In this document: positions 18,392 through 26,942 of the stretch, piece by piece
Layout of the letters: each line of letters begins with the position of its first letter
Position numbering within the stretch: the stretch's first letter is position 1
Source: Planktothricoides sp. SR001
Lineage (GTDB): Bacteria > Cyanobacteriota > Cyanobacteriia > Cyanobacteriales > Laspinemataceae
DNA: 41,342 bases
Assembly (NCBI RefSeq): GCF_001276715.1
Contig: NZ_LIUQ01000057.1
Coordinates: 1 to 41,342, forward strand
Direction: 5' to 3'
Notes under the pieces: model-generated
The model's database searches: none
Told to the model about the DNA's origin: nothing
The model's input: the letters and a program-made list of their open reading frames with translations, nothing else
Position numbers and translations under genes: made by a program

Positions 18392-19441
18392 ATGAGCAAT
18401 AAATGGTTAAATCAAGTAATTTTTGTGGCGATTGCCCTGGGATTAATTAGCCTATTCATTATATTGGCGGGTTCTGACCCGATCGCCGTCACCGCGAGGA
18501 TTTTTAATGGGGCATTTGGCAACATTAATCGGTTTGCTAGAGTGGTGGCAACTTTAGCTCCTTTGCTATTATGTGCTAGTGGTTTAATTTTTACTTTTAC
18601 CGCTGGTTTATACAATTTAGGGGTTGAAGGTCAGATTACTTTTGGCGCGATCGCCACCACATTTACTTTACGTTTATTGTACCCCATATTCCCGGCACCG
18701 TTAGTGATTGTTTTGGGATTAATTGCGGGATGTTTGGGCGGTTTATGCTGGGGATTATTAGCGGGAACCTTAAACATCTATGGTCGAGTCAACGAAATTT
18801 TTGCGGGCTTAGGGTTAAATTTTGTGGCCGATGGCATTGCCTTATATTTGATATTAAATCCCTGGAAACGGGCCGGGGTTGCTTCCATGAGTGGGACGGA
18901 ATTATTTGACCAATCTTTATGGTTAAACACCTTTGGCCAAACTGATGCCAGTCCCGTTGCCTTGGCGATCGCATTTTTGGCTTTAGCCATCACTTTTATC
19001 GTCATAGAAGGCACTTATTTTGGCCTAGAATTACAAGCGGTGGGCAAAAATTTACGCGCCGCTTATGTGTTAGGAATTCCCGCAGTTCGCCAAATTTTAG
19101 GGGCTTTTGCCATTTGTGGTGCCTTAGCGGGGATTGCCGGTGCTCTGCAAGTTTTAGCCGTATTTCATCGCCTAATTCCGGCGATTTCTAGTAACTTAGG
19201 ATTTCTGGCTTTATTAGTGGCGATGATTGCTGGATTTCGGCCTATTTGGATTTTGCCCGTGGCTTTTTTTTTCAGTGCCTTAAATATCGGCAGTTTACAG
19301 CTACCGCTATCCCTACAATTAGAATCGTCTTTAGCCGGAGTAATTCAAGGAATTTTAGTTTTATTGGTACTTTTAGGTCGGGGATTTAGCGGCTATTTTA
19401 AATCAACACAGAGACACAGAGAACACAGACAATATCGGTGA
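18392..19441 (+). CDS. BMP-type ABC transporter permease (NupP-like)
   Basis: This 349-residue inner-membrane protein belongs to the BPD_transp_2 family used by nucleoside/BMP importers and related to RbsC. It has about eight to ten hydrophobic helices and the family segments LIFTFTAGLYNLGVEGQI, GRVNEIFAGLGLN and LQAVGKNLRAAYVLGI. The family normally works as a heterodimer with a second permease, and none is found in this window. The gene stands alone after the TauE-like gene (188 bp gap). It is the likely partner of the binding protein at 3.9-5.1 kb and the ATPase at 30.2 kb. The last 14 residues (KSTQRHREHRQYR) are encoded by an ACACAGAGACACAGAG repeat sequence and look like a recent read-through extension. 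Confidence 0.88.
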   Translation: MSNKWLNQVIFVAIALGLISLFIILAGSDPIAVTARIFNGAFGNINRFARVVATLAPLLLCASGLIFTFTAGLYNLGVEGQITFGAIATTFTLRLLYPIFPAPLVIVLGLIAGCLGGLCWGLLAGTLNIYGRVNEIFAGLGLNFVADGIALYLILNPWKRAGVASMSGTELFDQSLWLNTFGQTDASPVALAIAFLALAITFIVIEGTYFGLELQAVGKNLRAAYVLGIPAVRQILGAFAICGALAGIAGALQVLAVFHRLIPAISSNLGFLALLVAMIAGFRPIWILPVAFFFSALNIGSLQLPLSLQLESSLAGVIQGILVLLVLLGRGFSGYFKSTQRHREHRQYR

Positions 19442-19518
19442 AAAAGTATCGCCAAAGTAAATGTTAAATTAAATAAAAAAAATATATTACATATAAGGTT
19501 AATAGCATAGAATAACAG

Positions 19519-20703
19519 CTAGATAAAATAAGTTTCTCCTAATAACATCGGTTGACTGGCGCCGGTGCAGTGGGGCAGATTTCCCGGAATGCCAATGGTT
19601 CGCCAATAAGCAAATACGGCAAAGGCGATCGCCTCTTTAAAATCCGCATTCAAACCCAAGTCGTCGGTAGGGAATACAGGTAATTTTAATTCTTGGGCTA
19701 ATCGTTGCCGTAAATATTGGTTACGACTGCCACCTCCACATAAAAAAACTTCATCCGGTTGTACGGGCAAAAACCGCCGATATCCTCGGACAATTGACAT
19801 TACGGTTAATTCGGTAATTGTGGCTAATAAATCCGCTGGGGCTAAGGTACTGGCATCGGCTAAACATTGCTGAAAATAGTCAAGCCCAAATAATTCTCTT
19901 CCCGTAGATTTTGGCGGTTTTTGGTGAAAAAAAGGGTGTGCTAACCAGGTTTCCACTAAGTCTAAGCGAGGCGTTCCTTGGGCAGCCCATGCCCCATTGC
20001 GATCGTAAGTTTGTTCACCTTCCGTCAGATATTCTACGGCTAAATTAATTAAACTATTTCCCGGCCCTGTATCCCATCCTTGAATTTGTGCTAACCAATT
20101 AACTTGATTTATGGTTGCTGAATTTTTTGGCGGCAAATAAGTCACGTTGCCAATGCCCCCTATATTTTGAATACAACGATATTTTTGCTCGTGACTAATT
20201 AAGCAAGCATCGACTTTTGTCACCAAGGGCGCCCCTTGTCCCCCAGCGGCAATATCCGCAGCCCTAAAATTACTCACCGTGGGAATTCCGGTTAGCTGGG
20301 CAATCAATGCACCTCTGCCAAGTTGTAAACTGTAACCTAATGGGACATGAGGATTAATTCCCGGAATTCTGCCCGGGTCGATCGCGGTTCCGGGAGGACG
20401 ATGGTAAATTGTTTGTCCGTGAGATCCGATTAATTCCGCTTGGGGTTGATTGGTTTGAATGGCGATCGCTGCTTGGGCAAAAACTTGGGCGATCGCATCA
20501 TCCAGGGCGGCAAATTCTGCCATCGATCGGCGATCGCCGGCACAAACTGCTAAAATTTCTGTTTGCAGGGGATTAGGATAGGGATAAGTTTTAGCCTGAA
20601 GTAGTTCTATTTTTAGGTCAAATTCCTTACCTGTAATCTCAACCAAAGCTGCATCAATGCCATCGACTGATGTCCCACTCATTAAACCAATTACTAGGGT
20701 CAT
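19519..20703 (-). CDS. anmK: Anhydro-N-acetylmuramic acid kinase
   Basis: The enzyme phosphorylates and opens 1,6-anhydro-N-acetylmuramic acid released during cell-wall turnover, giving MurNAc-6-phosphate for recycling. The 394-residue length is usual. It begins with the diagnostic [15 protein letters not shown], then has [12 protein letters not shown] near residue 92, the substrate/ATP-site segment [24 protein letters not shown], the [10 protein letters not shown] motif and a late [10 protein letters not shown]. The ATG at 20703 immediately precedes the conserved strand. It is convergent with the permease upstream and not in an operon here. Confidence 0.95.
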   Translation of the reverse strand: MTLVIGLMSGTSVDGIDAALVEITGKEFDLKIELLQAKTYPYPNPLQTEILAVCAGDRRSMAEFAALDDAIAQVFAQAAIAIQTNQPQAELIGSHGQTIYHRPPGTAIDPGRIPGINPHVPLGYSLQLGRGALIAQLTGIPTVSNFRAADIAAGGQGAPLVTKVDACLISHEQKYRCIQNIGGIGNVTYLPPKNSATINQVNWLAQIQGWDTGPGNSLINLAVEYLTEGEQTYDRNGAWAAQGTPRLDLVETWLAHPFFHQKPPKSTGRELFGLDYFQQCLADASTLAPADLLATITELTVMSIVRGYRRFLPVQPDEVFLCGGGSRNQYLRQRLAQELKLPVFPTDDLGLNADFKEAIAFAVFAYWRTIGIPGNLPHCTGASQPMLLGETYFI

Positions 20704-20807
20704 ATCTTTCTGGGAAAAACGCTAACATTCACCATCATACAACAGTCAGGAGTCATCCAGGAATCATTTCCTATCAGCGGTCAGCAGTCAGCCTTTATCA
20801 CTTTTCA

Positions 20808-21537
20808 ATGATTATGCCAGAGAATACGAACGACTTGTTAAAAAATGCCTTGAATAATCTGAAAAATCGCGAACAATAATTTCAGCAGCAACAGGCGGAA
20901 ATTAAACTGCTGCCCGCAGAATTCATCCCTAAAGCTTCAGAAATTCAAAAGCTCCAATTTCCTGTCCAGCAGCCAAGTGCAGAAATCCAACATTTAACCG
21001 AGGATTTAATTAATAAAAATGCTAAAATTGAACAACGCGCACTTATCTGCCCTTAACGATGAAACCAATAAATACCTAATTTTAAAAAGTCCTATGGGCA
21101 TTGATTATACTCGTTTACAACAATTATTATCCCAGCAACAATGGCAAGCCGCCAATGAAGAAACCGCGAAAAAAATGCTAGAGGTAATGGGGCGATCGCC
21201 ATCGTCCAATGGATAGCTTCGGGAACAAGAAATCCACCAATTTCTCCGGGAATATTTTTTGACTTTGGATACTGGGTGAAATATAGCCAAAATCGTTTTG
21301 GTTTTTCCATAAGCGGATCTTTGAAACCATGCAGACTGAAAAGCCAATCCTCGATTATGATTCCTTTAAATATTTGATTTTTCGCTTAGGTTGGACTGCA
21401 TCTCCCCTCCCACGGATAAAGAATAGTTAGGGGGCCATATTTTTGATTTAACCACTCCTCCGGGACATCTCCCAGGATTGAGCAGTCATTTAAATGGGAA
21501 AGATGCAAAATTTCCCTTAACTAAAATTCTTAACTAA
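20808..21537 (+). pseudogene. Decayed GUN4-domain protein gene (several frameshifts and stops)
   Basis: Pieces of one GUN4-domain protein can be read in order but in three frames. An N-terminal coiled-coil-like part starts at ATG 20808 and is broken by TAA at 20877-20879. From 21019 comes the first GUN4 part (DYTRLQQLLSQQQWQAANEE, then TAKKMLEVMGR). At 21258-21314 is FGYWVKYSQNRFGFS. At 21350-21394 is FKYLIFRLGW. From 21436 is HIFDLTTPPGHLPG, ending at TAA 21535-21537. GUN4 domains bind porphyrins; cyanobacteria carry a chlorophyll-synthesis GUN4 plus accessory GUN4-domain proteins, and this resembles the accessory type. No intact product is possible. Neighbouring long genes are intact, so decay is more likely than poor sequence. 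Confidence 0.8.
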
Positions 21538-21676
21538 AATTATTATGCGCTTGCGCGGACAGCGAGCTTTATTTGCCTTAGTCAAATCCCTGGAAAACAA
21601 ATTATAATTTTTATGCTAATTTTTTCTTAAACTATGATAAAATAATTTTCTAATTGTTTAGTCGTAAAATCAAAAA

Positions 21677-22912
21677 ATGGCAACGGTTAACGAAAACTAC
21701 CTGAAGCTAAAAGCTGGCTACTTATTTCCCGAAATCGCTCGTCGGGTGAATGCTTTTGCTCAAGAAAATCCCCAAGCCCCGATTATTAAATTAGGCATTG
21801 GTGATGTGACTGAACCATTACCAGAAGCCTGCCGCACCGCAATGATTCAAGCGGTAGAAGATATGGGCGATCGCGCCTCTTTTAAAGGCTACGGCCCAGA
21901 ACAAGGCTATCCTTGGTTGCGGGAAAAAATTGCCGCATTAGATTTCCAATCGCGGGGATGTGATATCGATGCATCAGAAATTTTTATCTCTGATGGTTCC
22001 AAATGCGACACGGGAAATATCCTGGATATTTTTGGTGACAATAACACCATTGCCGTCACGGATCCGGTCTATCCTGTCTATGTGGATACCAACGTGATGG
22101 CCGGTCATACGGGGCAGGCTACCGAGTCGGGAAAATATGAAGGATTACTATATTTACCCATCACAGCAGAGAATAATTTTACCGCCGAAATTCCCTCGGA
22201 AAAAGTAGATTTAATCTATCTATGTTTTCCCAACAATCCCACCGGCGCCACCGCCACCAAAGACCACTTAAAAGCTTGGGTAGATTATGCTAAAGCCCAT
22301 GAAGCAATTATTTTCTTTGATGCGGCCTATGAAGCATTTATTACCGACCCCACTTTACCTCACTCAATTTATGAAATTGAAGGGGCACGAGATTGCGCGA
22401 TCGAGTTTCGTTCTTTCTCGAAAAATGCCGGATTTACCGGGACTCGTTGCGCGTTAACCGTGGTGCCGAAAACCCTCACCGCGAAAACCAGTGATGGGAC
22501 AAAAGTAGAACTACATAAACTGTGGAATCGGCGCCAATCTACTAAATTTAATGGTGTTTCTTATATTGTGCAACGGGGGGCAGAAGCGGTTTACTCTGAA
22601 GCCGGGCAAGCCCAAGTGAAAAGTTTGGTCAGTTTCTATATGGAAAATGCCAAAATTATTTGTGAAAAATTAACCGCTGCGGGCTTAACGGTTTATGGGG
22701 GTGTGAATGCCCCTTATGTTTGGGTGAAAACTCCCAATAATTTATCTAGTTGGGAGTTCTTCGATCAGTTACTTTCCCAAGTCAATGTCGTGGGAACTCC
22801 TGGGTCTGGTTTTGGCGCTGCCGGAGAAGGTTATTTCCGCATTTCCGCATTTAATAGCCGGGAAAATGTAGAAGAAGCTATGCGGCGAATTACGGAAAAA
22901 TTTAAGGTTTAA
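21677..22912 (+). CDS. dapL: LL-diaminopimelate aminotransferase
   Basis: This PLP enzyme converts tetrahydrodipicolinate plus glutamate directly to LL-diaminopimelate for lysine and cell-wall synthesis, the route used by cyanobacteria and plants. At 411 residues it is of usual size. Visible features are the opening [44 protein letters not shown] near residue 185, and the Schiff-base Lys249 in [12 protein letters not shown]. The C-terminal [18 protein letters not shown] carries the carboxylate-binding Arg. It is monocistronic; an AT-rich TATGAT at 21633-21638 is a possible -10 box. A C6/G6 hairpin follows the stop codon. Confidence 0.96.
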   Translation: MATVNENYLKLKAGYLFPEIARRVNAFAQENPQAPIIKLGIGDVTEPLPEACRTAMIQAVEDMGDRASFKGYGPEQGYPWLREKIAALDFQSRGCDIDASEIFISDGSKCDTGNILDIFGDNNTIAVTDPVYPVYVDTNVMAGHTGQATESGKYEGLLYLPITAENNFTAEIPSEKVDLIYLCFPNNPTGATATKDHLKAWVDYAKAHEAIIFFDAAYEAFITDPTLPHSIYEIEGARDCAIEFRSFSKNAGFTGTRCALTVVPKTLTAKTSDGTKVELHKLWNRRQSTKFNGVSYIVQRGAEAVYSEAGQAQVKSLVSFYMENAKIICEKLTAAGLTVYGGVNAPYVWVKTPNNLSSWEFFDQLLSQVNVVGTPGSGFGAAGEGYFRISAFNSRENVEEAMRRITEKFKV

Positions 22913-22921
22913 TCTGGAAAT

Positions 22922-22939
22922 CCCCCCTTTTCAGGGGGG
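22922..22939. terminator. Hairpin downstream of dapL, also a dispersed CCCCCC/GGGGGG repeat
   Basis: A perfect CCCCCC-TTTTCA-GGGGGG hairpin lies nine bases after the dapL stop. It is followed by TTGGATAA rather than a U-run, so termination is plausible but unproven. The same GGGGGGTTGG core occurs at 32069-32091 and, inverted, within the TolC-like gene. Confidence 0.5.
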
Positions 22940-23071
22940 TTGGATAACCCTAGGGACTGGCAATTTGTCAGCAAAATTGGTTAATTTGGGGTCACAACCC
23001 ACAATCGAGCAGAAATGTTTGATAAAATAGCAATAATTTCATCCTCAACTCACTAAAAACCATCAGGAATC

Positions 23072-23503
23072 ATGTTTGAATCTATCCAACCTCAAAGTAA
23101 TCCCGCAGACAATGAATGGCGAGAACATCTGGCAGATTTTGTCAAGGCGAATCAAAAAGAGTTAGCTGCCCTGGCTTGGGGTTTGTGGCAAGAATGGGGC
23201 AAAAGTGACGATACTTTGGGCATTGACCTGGAACCCCGGCCTCATTTTGTTTCTTGTCCCAAAGAGGCGATCGCGACTCTGAATCAAAATGTGAATAATA
23301 AGTTGCAGGAAGTTTTGGGTATTGTCGATCATCATAATCCCGAAACTGAAGTGCTGCTGCTTGGCATTGCTAAAGGTCAAATTAAGTTAATTCAGTTTAA
23401 AATTGAACCTCCGCCTCCGATTTGTTTTCAAGAAGTGGGAGAAGACCTCGAAACGCTATTGCATCGTTTAGAAGAATGTCTATGTCAGCAGATGAAACTT
23501 TAA
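23072..23503 (+). CDS. CcmS-like conserved cyanobacterial protein
   Basis: This 143-residue soluble protein has no signal or membrane segment. The segments ELAALAWGLWQEWG, TLGIDLEPRPHFVSCP, LLLGIAKGQIKLIQF and CFQEVGEDLETLLHRLEE are, from memory, the conserved pattern of the cyanobacterial family described as the beta-carboxysome assembly chaperone CcmS. That assignment could not be checked here, and no other carboxysome gene is in the window. AGGA lies three bases before the ATG. The 3' end overlaps the start of the membrane-fusion-protein gene by about 28 bases in another frame, so the two are probably translationally coupled. The functional reason for that link is not obvious. Confidence 0.72.
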   Translation: MFESIQPQSNPADNEWREHLADFVKANQKELAALAWGLWQEWGKSDDTLGIDLEPRPHFVSCPKEAIATLNQNVNNKLQEVLGIVDHHNPETEVLLLGIAKGQIKLIQFKIEPPPPICFQEVGEDLETLLHRLEECLCQQMKL

Positions 23504-25344
23504 CTAAAGATACAGCCACCAAGAAACTGAAACTGGGGATGCGGTGGCTGACTTTTTCGGCAGTGTTAGCGATCGCCTCATTGGGGGGATGGTGGCTTTA
23601 TAGTCGTACCTTAAAGCAATCCAGTAAAGTGGTTGAAGTGCGATTAATTACTGTCAAAACCGATACTCTCGAAGAACCGATTAATGAATCGGGTATCCTA
23701 GAACTCGGCGATCAAAGAATCCTCAAATCTCCCAGCGATGGCATAGTAGAAAAAGTCTTAGTCAAGATGGGTGATCGCATTGCAATTGGGGATGAATTAA
23801 TCCTGCTGCGATCGCCAGATCGAGAAACCAAATTACTCGATCATCAATATAATACCCAGCAAAAAGAATTAGCCTTGGTGCAACAACAGGAAAAAATCCA
23901 AGATGCCGAAGCAGACCTGGCGATCGCACAACAAAAATTCCAAGACCTTTTCAGCCAATATCGCAGCAACAGCGAAACGAAACGGCAACAAAAACAACTA
24001 GAAATTCAATCTCAACAACTGGAAATTCAAAATCAACGTCAAACGGTGGCGATCGCTGAAGAAAACTTAAAAGTAGCCACTCAAAAAATCCAGCAATTTC
24101 TCCAGGAAGAATCTAGCGAAATCCAAACCCAGATTAGACAGAAAAAGGTAGACATTCAAAAACAACAACTCAACCTAGAAAACCTGCGAGAAGAAGTTAC
24201 CGAAGCGGAAATTAATTTAAAAGAAGCCCAAGAACAACTGCAAGAAGGTGAAAGTCTTTATTCCAGAGGATTTATTGCCGAAAATGAACTGCAAGGAAAC
24301 CGTCAAGAAGTCCGCAGCAGTCTGGCCATGCTGCGGGATACACAATTGGCCTTAAATAACGCCCAACTAGAGTTAAATAATAGTCAGGTAGATTTACAAA
24401 AATTAGAAAAAAACATCTCAGAAGAATTGCTGGCATTAGAATTAGATGTAAAAGAAAAAACCATCACCCTAGAAAAAGAAAAAAATCAGGTAAAAAATCT
24501 GGAATATCAATTAAATAATTTATTAATTGCTTTGCAAGAAATCGAGGAAGACTTAGAAAAAAATCTGGTCGCGGCTCGTCAGGAATTACAACAAGCAGAA
24601 CGAAATCTGCGGGATGCCAAATCAGAACTCAGAAACCTCAGTATTGACCTAGATAAAAATCAACTAGGACGGCAAACAATTGAACAAGAAATTCTCGATA
24701 GTATCGTCACGGCGCCGATTAATGGTAAAGTCTTAAATATTGCCGTTGAACCTGGAGATGTGGTCGATCGCAGTAAAGACTTACTCATCATTGGCGATCC
24801 GAATAGAGAAGTCGTAAAATTGAAAATTTCTACCCTGAATGCGGCGAAAGTAAAACTCAACCAATTAGCCCGAATTAGTCTCCCTGGACCCGATGAAGAA
24901 ATTTTTACGGGATATGTGGAAACAGTCTCTTTGGTGGCGAACAGTGAGGGGTCGGAAAGCTCAAGTAGAAGCAGTGATTCTGGGGGCGGATCCGTGGAAG
25001 CTACAGTACGCTTAGACAGTCCTTCTGGCACTTTTATTCCCGGCAGTCGGGTTATTGTGGATATTATTTTAGAACAACGAAAAAATGTAATTGCTGTCGA
25101 AACAACTGCTGTGCAAAACTTAGGTGCAGAGTCATTTGTTTGGGTGCGTGATGCTGAAGGAAAAGCCCAAAAAAAATCGGTGACATTAGGACTAGAAGAT
25201 TTAACCAATGGTTTAATTGAAGTCACCGAGGGTTTAAAGCCTGGAGACGAAGTGATTTTGCCTCCAGTAGATCAGGAATTAACCGAAGGAATGATCGTCA
25301 AAGAATTTAAGCCAGAAAATACTAATGAGGAAAGCGAAAATTAG
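23476..25344 (+). CDS. HlyD/MacA-type membrane fusion protein (periplasmic adaptor)
   Basis: This is the adaptor subunit of a tripartite exporter, bridging an inner-membrane ABC permease and an outer-membrane TolC-like channel. A single membrane anchor (WLTFSAVLAIASLGGWWLY) lies near residues 22-42. A split lipoyl/barrel-sandwich region follows, then a very long coiled coil (about residues 105-410, rich in Gln/Glu/Leu heptads). The second lipoyl half (DSIVTAPINGKVLNIAVEPG) and beta-barrel regions come next, with a Ser/Gly-rich insert SEGSESSSRSSDSGGG in the barrel. I choose ATG 23476 (ATG 23482 is equally possible); an in-frame ATG at 23422 would lie far inside the preceding gene. It overlaps the CcmS-like gene and precedes the permease and TolC-like genes. 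The coiled coil is longer than in E. coli MacA. Confidence 0.9.
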   Translation: MSMSADETLTKDTATKKLKLGMRWLTFSAVLAIASLGGWWLYSRTLKQSSKVVEVRLITVKTDTLEEPINESGILELGDQRILKSPSDGIVEKVLVKMGDRIAIGDELILLRSPDRETKLLDHQYNTQQKELALVQQQEKIQDAEADLAIAQQKFQDLFSQYRSNSETKRQQKQLEIQSQQLEIQNQRQTVAIAEENLKVATQKIQQFLQEESSEIQTQIRQKKVDIQKQQLNLENLREEVTEAEINLKEAQEQLQEGESLYSRGFIAENELQGNRQEVRSSLAMLRDTQLALNNAQLELNNSQVDLQKLEKNISEELLALELDVKEKTITLEKEKNQVKNLEYQLNNLLIALQEIEEDLEKNLVAARQELQQAERNLRDAKSELRNLSIDLDKNQLGRQTIEQEILDSIVTAPINGKVLNIAVEPGDVVDRSKDLLIIGDPNREVVKLKISTLNAAKVKLNQLARISLPGPDEEIFTGYVETVSLVANSEGSESSSRSSDSGGGSVEATVRLDSPSGTFIPGSRVIVDIILEQRKNVIAVETTAVQNLGAESFVWVRDAEGKAQKKSVTLGLEDLTNGLIEVTEGLKPGDEVILPPVDQELTEGMIVKEFKPENTNEESEN

Positions 25345-25573
25345 CGCAATTAGACCAGAGAAGCAGAAGACGTAATTAATGAGAATAAAAGCATTTTTTA
25401 AACTAAAATTTATTCAATTTTTTTGATTCCAATATTTTTTAGCAAAAAAAAACAGTGACCTGAATTACGATAAAAATGCTGAATATGATAGTATTTATAA
25501 GATAAATTAGGGTGATTATTTTTAATAACCACCAACCAATAACCACCAACCAATAACCGATAATTATAGAAAA

Positions 25574-26767
25574 ATGAGTTTAACACCCATTGACTTACTA
25601 AAATTAACTTATCTATCTTTAAGCGGCAATCTATTGCGATCGGCCTTAACTTCTGTGGGGGTTTTTATGGGAGTTGCCGCCGTCAGTGCCACCTTGCAAG
25701 TAGGAACAATTAGTCGGGCTGTTGTCGCCAAAAAATTGGCGGAAAGAGAAGCACCACAAATTATCGTATTTCCTTATGATGCTTCTAACGACTGGGAACC
25801 CGTTGACGTTAAACTCGAAGATATCGAATTTTTAAGAAAAAGATTGGTAGGTTCGCAGGCGATCGCGGTGATCAACAGGGTATATTCGTGGGAAACCCGT
25901 TTTCGCGATCGCCAAGCCAATCCGCAGCCTAAAATCACAGCAGTTTCTCAAGGTTTCTTAGAAACTTCTGGACGCAGAATAATCTCAGGCAGCTTTTTTA
26001 CCCAAGCTGATTTTGACAAGTATCGCCCAGTAGTGGTGATTGATGAAGCGCTGGTTGAGGCTTTATTTTTAGACAGTAATCCCATTGGAGAACGTATTGA
26101 TATTGATGGCCGCCCTTATTTTGTCCGTGGGGTGATGGAAACTAAACTCAGAGGTTCTTGGGATGAGGGGAATGGCGAGGCGATTATACCACTTTCTGTC
26201 TACAGTGCGCTCACCGGCGATCAAACTCTTAGTCTGATATTAATTCGGCCTGAAAGCCTGGAAGAAATCGACCCGATGAGTGAACAGGTGAGTAAATTGT
26301 TAAAACGAAGATTTTCTGGCAAAGAACTATCTACCTGGAATAATATTCGCGATATCAAAGAACAACAAGACACCTTACTAATGGTGTCTCGATCGCTTTT
26401 AGCGGTGGGAGCGATCGCCCTATTAGTGGGTGGGGTGGGCATTGCTAATATTACCATTGCCACGGTGATGGAACGCACCGCAGAAATTGGTTTACGTCGG
26501 GCAATTGGTGCCACTCAAGCCGATATTATGCTTCAATTTATTTTAGAAGCTGCTTTACTGAGTTTAATTGGTGGAATCTTGGCGATCGGCACCGTACATG
26601 GTATCACAATTGTGGTAGCTGATACCTTTAAATTACCCTATAAATTCGAGCCGCCCACTGCCGGTTTAGCATTAGGATCCGCTTTATTAGTGGGGGTTGG
26701 TGCCGGATTTTTTCCGGCCTTACAAGCCAGTCAACTCGATCCAGTCAAAGCTTTAAGTTCTGGTTGA
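25574..26767 (+). CDS. MacB/FtsX-type ABC transporter permease
   Basis: This 397-residue inner-membrane permease has one N-terminal helix (about residues 17-40), a large periplasmic MacB_PCD domain (about 45-260), and a C-terminal FtsX domain of three helices beginning LLAVGAIALLVGGVGIANI, followed by TVMERTAEIGLRRAIGAT, the coupling motif of this family. It ends ALQASQLDPVKALSSG, the usual family end. It has no ATPase domain, unlike E. coli MacB, and no separate ATPase gene adjoins it. It follows the adaptor gene by 229 bases and precedes the TolC-like gene, so the three likely make one exporter once an ATPase encoded elsewhere is added. Confidence 0.9.
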   Translation: MSLTPIDLLKLTYLSLSGNLLRSALTSVGVFMGVAAVSATLQVGTISRAVVAKKLAEREAPQIIVFPYDASNDWEPVDVKLEDIEFLRKRLVGSQAIAVINRVYSWETRFRDRQANPQPKITAVSQGFLETSGRRIISGSFFTQADFDKYRPVVVIDEALVEALFLDSNPIGERIDIDGRPYFVRGVMETKLRGSWDEGNGEAIIPLSVYSALTGDQTLSLILIRPESLEEIDPMSEQVSKLLKRRFSGKELSTWNNIRDIKEQQDTLLMVSRSLLAVGAIALLVGGVGIANITIATVMERTAEIGLRRAIGATQADIMLQFILEAALLSLIGGILAIGTVHGITIVVADTFKLPYKFEPPTAGLALGSALLVGVGAGFFPALQASQLDPVKALSSG

Positions 26768-26787
26768 TGGTTGATGGTTGATGCTTG

Positions 26788-26850
26788 GGGATTCTATTGT
26801 TGATGGGTAGGGATTCTATTGTTGATGGGTAGGGATTCTATTGTTGATGG
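26788..26850. repeat. 22-bp tandem repeat downstream of the permease gene
   Basis: Two full copies and one partial copy of GGGATTCTATTGTTGATGGGTA (shown complete in positions 26788-26809) lie between the permease and TolC-like genes. They are preceded by GGTTGATGGTTGATG repeats. Read in reverse they match the phrase ATAGAATCCCTACCCATCAA at 14748-14780. Confidence 0.75.
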
Positions 26851-26942
26851 TTGATTGTTATTGATACGATAAGCTTAATTTTTTTAGAGTTTCACAATAC
26901 CGATTGTTTCCATAATTATTGATTTTTTGCTTAACAAATACT

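Noticed and set aside
24660-25226. A 188-codon open frame on the minus strand
   Set aside because: It lies wholly inside the membrane-fusion-protein gene, whose protein has clear domains; the antisense product has no recognisable motif.
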